64,000 nucleotides of DNA from Hoyosella subflava DQS3-9A1 (lineage in GTDB: Bacteria > Actinomycetota > Actinomycetes > Mycobacteriales > Mycobacteriaceae), in NCBI RefSeq assembly GCF_000214175.1, contig NC_015564.1, positions 1,860,001 to 1,924,000 of the forward strand. Direction: 5' to 3'. The position numbers and the translations under genes are program-made. The notes under the pieces were generated by a model that had not been told where the DNA came from, made no database searches, and worked only from the letters and a program-made list of their open reading frames with translations. Positions 1-7,874 of the stretch are shown in pieces (the stretch's first letter is position 1; each line of letters starts with the position of its first letter).

Positions 1-65
1 CTCAGAGACGCAGCGAACCCGGAATAAGTTCTCCGGGGCGGGGCTCTTACTTATGTGAGTCGCTT

Positions 66-335
66 TCAGTGCGAGTATCCGTATTCGTCAATCTGCACGG
101 AGACGCGCTGCTCCTTCTGCATCGCTAACACGATCCAGACGATGCCCCACAGGAGCAGCAAGCCGCAGGTGAGTAGCCCGCCTAGCAGTGTGATGAGCGC
201 GTGCAGGACGTGGTTGCAGGGCTTGCCGTAGACCACGATTGCACTGAAGTCGGTTTGTGACTCGACGCGCGCGCCCTGGCTCACTTCGTTGTTGAGTGCG
301 ATGGCAAGGTACTGTCGGCGCATTTCGTCCGGCAT
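66..335 (-). CDS. Small membrane protein, unknown function
   Basis: An 89-residue protein with a soluble N-terminal half and a strongly hydrophobic stretch at about residues 43-71, long enough for one or a tight hairpin of two spans, followed by a short charged tail. The segment GKPCNHVLHALITLL before the span resembles small membrane proteins found in actinobacteria and their phages. A second in-frame ATG lies four codons inside. A TAGGAT hexamer on the minus strand about 75 bases upstream could be the -10 element. No function can be assigned. Confidence 0.5.
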   Translation of the reverse strand: MPDEMRRQYLAIALNNEVSQGARVESQTDFSAIVVYGKPCNHVLHALITLLGGLLTCGLLLLWGIVWIVLAMQKEQRVSVQIDEYGYSH

Positions 336-542
336 CCGCTTGGACTGTTGCGGAAGGGACCAATCCGTGTGATGTGAGTTCTCCTGGCTAGCAGCGGGAA
401 TGAGAGCTTATCCTAAGATCGGTCCGGGAAGTGTCGGGCACACATCAGTGCTGTCCCGCTGCCCTCTCGCCCGCGGCGCTCACTCTGCCCGGTATCTTCA
501 ACGACCTGGTCGGCACCTCCTCGACCCCGCGAACGACACGCA

Positions 543-862
543 ATGACCCATGTTGACACTACGCTCGCTCAGACGTCGCCTGAGGGTGTTCCCGGCCGCA
601 CCGACCCGGCTGGCTCCTCACTCCCGGTATCACCGAGACGGAGTTGTGGGACCGGTTCTGAGCCCACTGCGGTACCGTAAATGGAGCAGATGAGCGAGCC
701 GTCGCCGAGGTGATGTGGGAGGCCCGTGCTGCAGGACCTGCTCGGCCGGCCAGTGACCATTTCCCGCGTCCAGCTCGGTGACATCGCGGGGCACGTGTGC
801 GTCTCCCCGCGACCTGTCTGCGGCTGATCCGCGAACTCGACACCCCAGGGGAAGGCCAATGA
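543..862 (+). pseudogene. Degenerate gene with frameshifts and a stop
   Basis: Starting from the ATG, the translation opens as MTHVDTTLAQTSPEGVPGR and soon leaves frame. Continuing in the other frames gives sensible pieces in order: LTPGITETELWDRF followed by an in-frame stop, AHCGTVNGADERAVAEVMW, then GRPVTISRVQLGDIAGHV, then RLIRELDTPGEGQ and a stop. At least three indels and one nonsense codon are needed to join them. The last two pieces look like a helical DNA-binding segment (GDIAGHVCVSPAT then RLIRELD), but this is inference. A minus-strand reading frame through the same bases is judged a shadow. Confidence 0.45.
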
Positions 863-1227
863 GTCATTCCAGCCATCGATATATCCCAATCGGCGGTGGT
901 AGTTCATCGCACGGCTAGAGCCACCAGCTTTCCGCCCAATCGAAGATCTCCCGTTCCAGCCCAGTTGGCGTCCATGCTTTTCCCCAATGGGCTGGGTCAT
1001 TGTGGACAGCCTTTGGAATAGCCCCGAGACCTTCGCGGAACGGCTCACCTCAAATTGGGCCCTAAAGAGCCATTTCGCAGGTCAGGAGGTAGAAAGCGCG
1101 GGAAATTGCGCAGATTTGATGTAGGGAACATCATAGTGCCGGGCATGTGAACTGGGGAAATGATGAGACTCGTTTCAGGAAAGCAGCCTATCGTCTACCC
1201 GTTCGGTTTGCCGGTTGCGAACAACCA
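863..1227. other. Non-coding stretch, nothing recognised
   Basis: About 365 bases between the degenerate gene and the secreted-protein gene. The open frames here have no plausible protein character, and no RNA gene, repeat or strong hairpin was seen. Composition is more AT-rich than the core genome, in keeping with the surrounding accessory DNA. Confidence 0.4.
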
Positions 1228-1602
1228 TCACCGTGCTCGTGCTTGGACACCGTTGCGTCCTCCACAATCACAATTCCTCTTCATCACGATCCGGGAGACG
1301 TTACTTCCGGCGGAATAGACGCGATTAGTCTGATTGGTCGCCGACCACACGACCTTGTTCCCTTCGTACATTGTGACGCTGTAGAGCAGGTATCCGCTGG
1401 GGTTGTTCGCCCATAGCAGGACATTCTCCTTCGGATGGCCGGGTGTGAAGTGGATCGTCGTCGTCAGATCACGATCTCGGAATTCGTAGTTGCCGCTGTA
1501 CACGTATGTGGTCGATCCAGCGGAGGCGATTCCGGTGTTGACAGATATCCCCAACAGCAGTGACAGCGCTACGGCCGATCCGATCCTGCCGAAATTCTTC
1601 AT
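1228..1602 (-). CDS. Small secreted protein, unknown function
   Basis: A 124-residue protein with a clear Sec signal peptide: positively charged MKNFGR, a hydrophobic core, and a probable cleavage after the Ala of GIASA at about residue 28. The mature part is rich in Tyr, Thr, Ser and Asn and looks like a small beta-structured extracellular protein. Two cysteines (C-D-C) lie near the end, next to an arginine-rich tail that may reflect a late frameshift. The gene and its upstream region are AT-rich compared with the rest of the window, which suggests horizontal acquisition. No family was recognised. Confidence 0.55.
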   Translation of the reverse strand: MKNFGRIGSAVALSLLLGISVNTGIASAGSTTYVYSGNYEFRDRDLTTTIHFTPGHPKENVLLWANNPSGYLLYSVTMYEGNKVVWSATNQTNRVYSAGSNVSRIVMKRNCDCGGRNGVQARAR

Positions 1603-2584
1603 GGTCGTTTCAATTCTCTCGATGGGTAAAGGAGACCAACCATTCTGACTTCGTTGTGAAATTCAGATTGGAGAGCGAAAAACGAGGGTAAGCGTGCGTG
1701 CCAGGCTTGTTAAGCTTACGCTCCGAAAACGATCTCCCTTGTCAGCCAATCGAATTAATTTTAAGCGACTGAATGACACAGCGATCTCTCACCCATGCCA
1801 GGTCCTCATACCGCGCGACTGACATCGAAGCCGGCATCCGGGAGAAGGCAGACCGGACCGCGCGGTGGGTCAGCGAGCTGCAAGAGACCGTACCGATGCC
1901 CATGTAGGGCCGTGGCACCACATCGAGGTGTGCGACCCGGTCGGCGCGCCAGCTATGTCGTCGCCGACCTGCTGCCCGGCCCGGCAGACACGACTACATT
2001 CGCGGCCGACGAGTCGATCTCGCCCAGAGACGGGGACGACGGTGTCCCGGCGCTGTTCGACAACGGTTGTCTGGCTCCGCGTGTGGGTGCTGGGCACGGC
2101 CGGGGCCTGCGGGGGTTCCCGCCGTCTGGGGATGCGAGACGCTGGCGGGGGCGGTGTGCATAGCCATCACCCCGGTCATACGGCCAGCCGCACCAATGAA
2201 CACGCTGGTGGAGGAGTTACGGGCGGGGAGGCATAGCTGAGCGGGTGTCTTTCGCACGTGTGTGCGCGTGGGCTGGCGGCGTGGTTGCGGGGGGACTGTG
2301 GATTGGTTGTTGGAGGTATGGGTAGCGGTGCGAGGTGTGCCTAGTATCTAGTGGTTATGCGTGGTGTTTCTGCAGGGATGGAGTGGTGTATGCCGGGTTT
2401 GGGTGCCGGTTTCGCCGGGGCTGTAGCAGGGAATCGATTTCTAGTGTCTAATTCCTTGGCTAGATAGGCGAATGGACGCCTTCTGCCTCCGGGTCTTTGG
2501 GTGTACCTGTGTATTCCGGATCTCGGAGTATCGTTGCTCTAGCCGACATTTCGGGCATCGGCCTTCAGTGTCGGGGAAGCATCA
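1603..2584. other. Long stretch without an intact gene; possible coding remnants
   Basis: The first 190 bases are AT-rich and probably hold the promoter of the secreted protein. From about 1790 to 2240 open frames on both strands have mixed protein character; one plus-strand frame begins with a plausible helical segment (DIEAGIREKADRTARWVSEL) and meets a stop at 1905. This is best read as a decayed gene. From about 2240 to 2440 the plus strand is rich in G and T and poor in C, with no coding explanation. I see no tRNA, repeat array or attachment site. Confidence 0.35.
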
Positions 2585-3466
2585 ATGGGTAGACATTCGA
2601 AACCAGTACGGAGGTCCGTGCAGGGCGATGCTGCGCATCCGGTCAGTACTCGACCAGGGCTTGTTGCGAGGTCGTGGCGCTTCGTCAGAAAACTTAGCCT
2701 GGGCAAGAAAGCGCTGCTAGCGCTAGGGACGCTAGTTGGGGCTACGATCATCACGGTAGTCGGGTCACTCGTGACGCAGGCGGTCTCGGAGTGGTGCTCT
2801 CAAAGGAAGCCCCCAATTGCGTATGCAGTCAAGCCGCAGCTGTACCCAGCCATGGTGCTGATCCCCGCCACGGACCACGATGACATGCCGACACCGCCGT
2901 GGGAGGACCCGCGGCACGTCAGCGCGTGGGACAACGGAGATGTCACTGGCTGGGCCGAAGCCAATGGAGCACACTCTCCGGGCCACTTCGTATCGATCAC
3001 GGTGCATGGGGTGTCAGACGAAACGGTTCGGCTGACAGATCTCCGTGTCAACGTCGTAGATGCGAGTCCCGCCCCTGCAGTGGTTCTCTACGCCAGACCT
3101 GAGCACTTTCCGCCGGGACTTGAGATCGCGGAGAATCGCAGTATCGCGTTCAATCTAGACACCGGGCAAAGGATCGCCCCTGAGGTACCGGACGGCTTGC
3201 GCGAAGCGCGCAGGGTACCCGCCATGTTCCCGTACTCCGTGTCAATTTCGGACCCGGAGACTTTCGACGTGTTCGTATTCACTGAACGGTGCGATTGCGC
3301 GTATGTGTTCGATCTGGATTGGGCTGCCCGGGGTCGGACCGGGACAATGATTATCGACGACGACGGCGCACCGTTTCGAGCGGTCGGTATGGGCGGTGGG
3401 ATAGCCGGAGTCTGCGTCGAGGGTGCCACGGCGGTCCCGGGTTCTCCCATGCCCGTGGTCTGCTAA
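2585..3466 (+). CDS. Single-span membrane-anchored protein, unknown function
   Basis: A 293-residue protein preceded by a GGGGAAG ribosome-binding site. Residues 1-40 are basic, one hydrophobic span follows at about 43-66, and the remaining 220 residues are predicted to lie outside the membrane. The long domain is beta-rich with many Pro, Asp and Val residues, and has cysteines near the end (CDCAY, then two later). The layout (basic cytoplasmic tail, one anchor, external domain) recalls immunity or sensor-type accessory proteins of actinobacteria, but no family was recognised. It stands alone, with decayed DNA on both sides. Confidence 0.55.
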   Translation: MGRHSKPVRRSVQGDAAHPVSTRPGLVARSWRFVRKLSLGKKALLALGTLVGATIITVVGSLVTQAVSEWCSQRKPPIAYAVKPQLYPAMVLIPATDHDDMPTPPWEDPRHVSAWDNGDVTGWAEANGAHSPGHFVSITVHGVSDETVRLTDLRVNVVDASPAPAVVLYARPEHFPPGLEIAENRSIAFNLDTGQRIAPEVPDGLREARRVPAMFPYSVSISDPETFDVFVFTERCDCAYVFDLDWAARGRTGTMIIDDDGAPFRAVGMGGGIAGVCVEGATAVPGSPMPVVC

Positions 3467-3759
3467 TCCGACTTGACTCCCGGCGGACGCACTCGCGGCG
3501 TGCTAAAGGGTGCGCGAGCTTCTGGCCGGCTGCGTCCGGGATATCCGACGCCTGGCGTTGCCGACTTTTCCTCCGCTGTGGCCCGGTCGTGGATGATGGC
3601 GCCGCAGGTGTGGCATTCCCAGGTGCGGTAGTCGGGTTCCGTTATGGTTTGCCAGCCGGCGAGGTTCGTGTTCGCGCGCAGGGGTGCCCGTTGGGGCAGT
3701 GCGAGGAGGCTTTCTCGATGAGCCGCATACTGGCCGAGTGTAGGCCGGTGATCTGACAC
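3463..3759 (-). pseudogene. Possible zinc-ribbon gene remnant
   Basis: The first two thirds translate as a plausible small protein (MSDHRPTLGQYAAHRESLL, later WECHTCGAIIHDR with a CxxC pair). The other half of the expected zinc site, CPNGHPC, appears in a different frame just after RESLL, and the last 30 residues are Pro/Arg-rich and uninformative. This fits a gene for a four-cysteine zinc-binding protein damaged by indels. The start codon would be GTG. It ends four bases inside the convergent membrane-protein gene. An intact small orphan protein remains possible. Confidence 0.3.
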
Positions 3760-3782
3760 GCCGCGAGGGCCGGCGGTGCCGT

Positions 3783-4250
3783 CTACTTGTCGAGGCGCAG
3801 GACCTTCGGTTCGGCGGCGAGGCCACGCACCGCGACGGTCGGCGATTCCCGCAGGTCCGCTTCGGAGACCACGAGAGAGTCGAAGCCGGTGAGTTCGCGC
3901 GTGTAGCCGGCTTCACCAGCCGGGACCGCATCGAAGGTGAACGACCATGCGCAGGTGAAGGGCTGGTCTGAGTTCTGGAGCGCCTTGACGAACCCGGGAA
4001 GCGGTGTGAGCTCGGCGAGCGCGAGGACGCGGTTGTCGGCGCCGCGCAGCACGACCTGATCCCCGGTTGTGATCCGGCCGTCAGGGAACTGGCACGCTTC
4101 CCGGCCGCTGGTGCTGATGAGATTTCCTGATGCGCCGATGAAGGCCCCCTCGGTGGGGAAGGTGTCTGTCTCGGGTGTTGGTGCGGGTACGCTGCCGCAG
4201 CCGGTGATGCTGATGCACGCTGCCGTGAGGGCGGCGAACGTTCTGCGCAT
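3783..4250 (-). CDS. Lipoprotein, unknown function
   Basis: The chosen ATG gives 155 residues beginning MRRTFAALTAACISITGC, a typical lipoprotein signal with the lipobox I-T-G-C and the acylated cysteine at residue 18. An upstream in-frame start would add 23 Arg/Ala-rich residues ahead of the signal and is less likely. The mature protein has two further cysteines that may form a disulfide and no recognisable domain. It should be anchored on the outer face of the cytoplasmic membrane. It lies downstream of the toxin-antitoxin unit but is separated from it by a strong hairpin. Confidence 0.6.
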   Translation of the reverse strand: MRRTFAALTAACISITGCGSVPAPTPETDTFPTEGAFIGASGNLISTSGREACQFPDGRITTGDQVVLRGADNRVLALAELTPLPGFVKALQNSDQPFTCAWSFTFDAVPAGEAGYTRELTGFDSLVVSEADLRESPTVAVRGLAAEPKVLRLDK

Positions 4251-4338
4251 ACGGGGCACTATCGCACTGGCAGCGGAGCGGCGGCGGGGATTCGCGGCGG
4301 TTGTAGCGCAGTGGCCCACGCGGACGGCCGGATTAGGC

Positions 4339-4380
4339 GGAAGCCCGGCACAGTTCTCGGGGGAGGTGTGCCGGGCTTCC
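4339..4380 (-). terminator. Perfect 14-bp inverted repeat, probable terminator
   Basis: The arm GGAAGCCCGGCACA and its exact complement TGTGCCGGGCTTCC are separated by 14 bases, giving a very stable hairpin. It lies just after the last gene of the three-gene toxin-antitoxin unit and before the lipoprotein gene, so it should end the former transcript. No T-run follows on either strand, so it would be an I-shaped actinobacterial terminator. Confidence 0.55.
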
Positions 4381-4458
4381 TCGCCATCACTCCCGTGCTG
4401 CCCAAAACAAAGGGGGGAGGGCCGCGTGGGGAGCAGGGTTTACCGAAAGAGCACTAGC

Positions 4459-5022
4459 TTAGGCTGATTCGTCCGAACTGAGCTGCTGATGTTGAGCTCT
4501 GATCTCTTTTCCAAGATCGTTGCGAATGTCTGTTGCGATGTTGCTTTCGAGTTCTCCGGTCGGCCCACCGATGTAGACTCCGATGCTTCGACCCAGCTCG
4601 CTTAGGGTGCTGTTGCCCATTGCGAACGTCCGCGGGTAGGCGTAGTCGGCGAAGAATTCTAGGGGAAGGATCTCGTTGACCTTGCGCTGTTCACGCCAGT
4701 TCCACTGCGTGTAGAGGTCGACCGAGAGTGCGACTGATTCGGTAGTAAGTTGCAGCCGGAGCCTGAAGCGTGCGAATTCTGGTCTGTCCTGAGCACGGAA
4801 CGATACAACAAGGGGTTCTCTGTCGCCTGGCAGTTGATCGTCGTCTGGCGCTTCAGCTGAAGAGTCATCTGCTTCGGGTTCTGGTTCGTCAATTTCTGGT
4901 GCGTCGCTACCTTGGTGAGCATCGTCCCATTCATCGGCGACCCGAATAGCCGATCTTTCTATAAACTCAACTTCGATCGACTCCACATTGGCGATCGCTT
5001 CGCCGGTCTCGATGACTCGCAT
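4459..5022 (-). CDS. Third gene of a toxin-antitoxin unit, possibly SecB-like chaperone
   Basis: A 187-residue acidic protein whose ATG shares one base with the antitoxin stop (TGATG) and has a GGAG site 8 bases upstream. Residues about 9-29 form a strand-rich start, 30-68 are a Glu/Asp-rich linker, 69-108 contain alternating hydrophobic residues typical of beta-strands, and the region around 119-150 contains FFADYAYPRTF then a helix. Strand-strand-strand-helix order and position after toxin and antitoxin fit the SecB-like chaperones of toxin-antitoxin-chaperone modules such as Rv1957 of M. tuberculosis. The usual FPY-R-E type motif is not clear, so the family call is an inference. No signal peptide or membrane span is present. 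Confidence 0.45.
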   Translation of the reverse strand: MRVIETGEAIANVESIEVEFIERSAIRVADEWDDAHQGSDAPEIDEPEPEADDSSAEAPDDDQLPGDREPLVVSFRAQDRPEFARFRLRLQLTTESVALSVDLYTQWNWREQRKVNEILPLEFFADYAYPRTFAMGNSTLSELGRSIGVYIGGPTGELESNIATDIRNDLGKEIRAQHQQLSSDESA

Positions 5023-5555
5023 CAAAGTCGCTCCAATGTGCGTTCCGTGGGCGTATCGATGCGGTACTCCGGCTTTCGCCCGCGTTTCGCGGGCTCGAAC
5101 TTCCGCATTTTTTTGGATTTGATTTGCTTTCCGCGCCGTCCCTCCGGTAGGTCGACTGAGTACGTGTGCTTCATTTCGTCAGGCTTAGCGGCGTGAACTG
5201 TCGTTCGGTGCCCAGTGCGCGAGCGCCGAGGCCGACCTCGGGACGGTTCTGAATCGATGGTCGGGTAGGAGCTATTGATCGGCTCGACAACCACCTTGAC
5301 GCGATATCCGAGCGTCATCATGTACTTAGCGAATGCGGCGGTGTAGATGTTCCCGTCGGAATTGATGACTTGTGACACTCGTCCTTCCGAGACACCTAAC
5401 GTTTCTGCCACAGTCCCTTGCCGTACCGGCGAAGCCTTCGCCGCACGCCAGAGCAGGCGGGAAATCGATGCAGTGAACTCCGCAGCAGCGAGTTCGGCCG
5501 CGCCACGCGACGTTTTCGCGTACTGCTCAACCATCGAGTAGGGCTGATTGGTCAT
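5022..5555 (-). CDS. XRE/HigA-like antitoxin with long C-terminal extension
   Basis: The chosen ATG gives 177 residues and has GAGGA 8 bases upstream; starts 3 or 5 codons earlier are possible. Residues about 45-68 contain a helix-turn-helix (QGTVAETLGVSEGRVSQVIN), and the next segment FAKYMMTLGYRVKVVVEP is the usual end of an XRE antitoxin domain. Classical HigA proteins stop near 100 residues; here about 80 more follow, rich in Arg and Lys with a few hydrophobic residues. In TAC modules such an extension ties antitoxin stability to the partner chaperone. The gene overlaps the toxin gene by 29 bases. It likely represses its own operon. Confidence 0.65.
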   Translation of the reverse strand: MTNQPYSMVEQYAKTSRGAAELAAAEFTASISRLLWRAAKASPVRQGTVAETLGVSEGRVSQVINSDGNIYTAAFAKYMMTLGYRVKVVVEPINSSYPTIDSEPSRGRPRRSRTGHRTTVHAAKPDEMKHTYSVDLPEGRRGKQIKSKKMRKFEPAKRGRKPEYRIDTPTERTLERL

Positions 5556-6231
5556 GTTTAACATCCTCACGACGACACGTACTGGCGTCTCGTTTGTATC
5601 GCTCTTCAGTTTGTCTGGTGAGCTTCGGGAACCCGTTTGTTAAGCGGATTTCCTCATCAAGATCCGGAATCATCCATGTGTATGAATGTGAATAGGGACT
5701 GGTCTCGGGAGTGCGGTAGCAATACTTCTTCTTATACGCACCGTTGCCAGGTGTGTCATAGAACGCGAATCTGACGCGTCGGAACTTGAACTCAAATAGT
5801 CCATCTCCGAGCCCGTTCATGGATTTAGGGCGGTTACCCTCGCTATGCTCCGCGTAGTACCTGAATAGTTCCAGTAGCGCGGCATATGAGTCGATCTGCT
5901 CGTCAACGTTGAGGTTGTGAGCCCCACTGTCTGTCCAGGTCCCCTGTCCAAGCGCCTGCCAGGCCTCCCGTGCCGGTTCGTGCCGGTTCTTGGTGAAGGC
6001 GAAGGTAATCCTGTGTCGCGCACCTTCAGCAATCACCTCCCTGCCTCTCTCATCTTTAGCCAAGACTAAACCACCCGGGCCTCTCATGGTACTACTCGTC
6101 GGAAAAGTATGGCCGACCTCATCTTGCTTACGATCTTGCTTGACGATTGACCGCGCGTCTACGCACGAAGCAGCCGCCTTGCCTTTAGTCGGATGGGCTT
6201 GACTTCGCAGTGACTTCCTGAGACTCGACAC
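5527..6231 (-). CDS. RelE/HigB-like toxin (phage Gp49-like family)
   Basis: From the GTG start the protein has 234 residues. The C-terminal 130 residues show the RelE/HigB plan: helices around 115-130, the strand DGLFEFKFRRVRFAFYD at about 143-159, and the closing EIRLTNGFPKLTRQTEERY at 194-212, which matches the common 'L-x-GF-x-K-x-x-x-x-T' segment of Gp49-like toxins. Members of this family cleave mRNA on the ribosome. The first 48 residues look disordered; an ATG at residue 49 is an alternative start. A 15-residue Tyr/Lys-rich insertion (about 166-185) is unusual. Order toxin first, antitoxin second is that of higBA. Confidence 0.6.
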   Translation of the reverse strand: MSSLRKSLRSQAHPTKGKAAASCVDARSIVKQDRKQDEVGHTFPTSSTMRGPGGLVLAKDERGREVIAEGARHRITFAFTKNRHEPAREAWQALGQGTWTDSGAHNLNVDEQIDSYAALLELFRYYAEHSEGNRPKSMNGLGDGLFEFKFRRVRFAFYDTPGNGAYKKKYCYRTPETSPYSHSYTWMIPDLDEEIRLTNGFPKLTRQTEERYKRDASTCRREDVKHDQSALLDG

Positions 6232-6284
6232 AACTCACTTGGCCTAGTGAGGGTGACGCGGCGAATCAGCTTCTAGCCCGCCGC

Positions 6285-7385
6285 CTACTGGTTACGCCGT
6301 GTCGCTTCGAGCAGCTTCCGCACCAACTCCACCAACTCATCCGCCGACACATTCACCTTGTCCGTCCGCGTCCCGGACCCGTAATCCGGCGTCGCGAACA
6401 CCCGGTCCGCGAGCGCAAGCATAACCTTTGATCTAGACTCATCGTCCAGGAGTCCTTCAACGTAGGCGCCAACGGTTTTAAGCTGTTCGCTCACAGTTTG
6501 CGCCCACATGCGCGCCTCCCGGTGATGACTCGCGATCCGCGCCGCATATCCGGCTAGCGCGAGCAGCGGCACCGCAACCCACGCATGCAGCGCGGCGTCT
6601 TGCCAGGTGAACTCGTAGTCAGTCGTGAAATGGCGGTTGACGAGCGCGGCGCTGTAAACGACCAGCAGCGCAAGTGCTGCCGCAGCTGTGATGGTCCATC
6701 GGGTGGTGGATGTGCGCTCTGTCGTCGCGAAGTCTGCGAAGTATGCACCGAGGCTCGCGGTCCCAGCCATTCCGGCGGCGTCCTGCGCCTTCTTCGCGGC
6801 GCCCTGTGCTTCGCTTACGAAATGGGCGGCTCTGTGCACGAGGACGTCAGAGCCGTCGATCAGGGTTAACTGCTTAGCGCGTTCCGCGACGTCTCCAAAC
6901 GATTCCAGCAGTGTTCGGCCCGAAGTAGCTAGTCCGTCAATGCTGGAATTGTTGGCATTTTCGGCCAGTTGATCGGCAAGGATCTCGGTCGCATTGACTG
7001 CCGTTTCTACGGTCCAGTTGCGGAGGTACTGCGTCATTCGGTCCGCGTCCTTTGCTGGCTCACCGAATGACCTCGCGTAAATCACAAAATCTCTGAGTTC
7101 ATGGCGTTCCATTAGCCGGACCATTCGGACTGGCTGCAGATCGTCCCGGTCAGGTGCGCTGACCGTGTATTCAGTGAAGAACATGTCGCGCAGAACATCC
7201 GCGTATGGCTTGAAGATCGGTTCCGCGAGTCCTACCTTGAGCAGTTTTGCCGCCTCCTCGAGCGCAGTCCTGACCGCTGCGGGGTCCTGTTCGATGGCGT
7301 AGAGCGATGGAATGTCCGAGAGATCGTCGGGGGATTCCTCCACCTTCTCGGCCAAGGGAGCGATTGCAGAGTCGTCGGTTGTCAC
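6285..7385 (-). CDS. Two-span membrane protein, unknown function
   Basis: A 366-residue protein with GTG start. Residues 1-225 are soluble and mostly helical, including an Ala-rich coiled segment at about 185-210; two hydrophobic spans lie at about 229-249 and 265-285, and an 80-residue soluble tail follows. Both ends should face the cytoplasm. No enzyme motif was seen. The stop codon is 53 bases before the toxin start on the same strand, so the gene may share a transcript with the toxin-antitoxin unit. Helical cytoplasmic domain plus paired spans is a common layout for effectors of phage defence, but that is only a structural analogy. Confidence 0.6.
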   Translation of the reverse strand: MTTDDSAIAPLAEKVEESPDDLSDIPSLYAIEQDPAAVRTALEEAAKLLKVGLAEPIFKPYADVLRDMFFTEYTVSAPDRDDLQPVRMVRLMERHELRDFVIYARSFGEPAKDADRMTQYLRNWTVETAVNATEILADQLAENANNSSIDGLATSGRTLLESFGDVAERAKQLTLIDGSDVLVHRAAHFVSEAQGAAKKAQDAAGMAGTASLGAYFADFATTERTSTTRWTITAAAALALLVVYSAALVNRHFTTDYEFTWQDAALHAWVAVPLLALAGYAARIASHHREARMWAQTVSEQLKTVGAYVEGLLDDESRSKVMLALADRVFATPDYGSGTRTDKVNVSADELVELVRKLLEATRRNQ

Positions 7386-7394
7386 TCGCTTATC

Positions 7395-7751
7395 GTGCCA
7401 GCATACACCGACAGAAACACACTGTTCCGCACCAGGTTTGCCCGATCCAAGGCTACGATCAACGACGTAAAAGCGCGTTTACTCAAGACCCTGCGAGGGC
7501 GTGTCAATGGCCAAACAGCGGACGGAACCGTGGAGTGCGGAGTGGTTGTTGCGTCCCTGGGTCGCGCGGTCTGTATGGTTTGTCGTCAGGACGCCTACAA
7601 GGTTGCTGCACATCCTCGTGACGATGCAGTTTGTCACCGCTGCGTCGCGAGCGGGCAGCTGATCCGGCCGCTGCAGGTCAATGATTGGATCGCCTTCCGA
7701 GTCAATGAGACCAACGTGTACACGGCGTACCTCAATGACCGGCCGCTGTAG
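7395..7751 (+). CDS. Small protein with two CxxC pairs, uncertain
   Basis: A possible 118-residue protein. The central part contains CMVC and, 15 residues later, CHRC, spaced as in a small zinc ribbon, and the end (DWIAFRVNETNVYTAYLNDRPL) looks like real protein. The proposed GTG lies only 9 bases from the divergent start of the membrane-protein gene, leaving no room for a promoter, so translation may begin at the in-frame GTG at 7530, giving about 73 residues. A remnant of a longer gene is also possible. Confidence 0.35.
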   Translation: MPAYTDRNTLFRTRFARSKATINDVKARLLKTLRGRVNGQTADGTVECGVVVASLGRAVCMVCRQDAYKVAAHPRDDAVCHRCVASGQLIRPLQVNDWIAFRVNETNVYTAYLNDRPL

Positions 7752-7874
7752 AAATACACCGACAGCACCTACGGCGGATCGTTCGCGAATATCCATCGCA
7801 GCCATTTCGACGGAGTGGGCTGAGTCACTTCGAGTGCGGCTCTAAGTGACCGGGGCAGCTGGGAGGAGGACACC

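Noticed and set aside
569-1048. Minus-strand open frame of 159 codons
   Set aside because: Runs opposite the degenerate plus-strand gene, has no protein-like pattern and no ribosome-binding site.
1147-1416. 89-codon plus-strand frame
   Set aside because: Opposite the secreted-protein gene, which has a convincing signal peptide.
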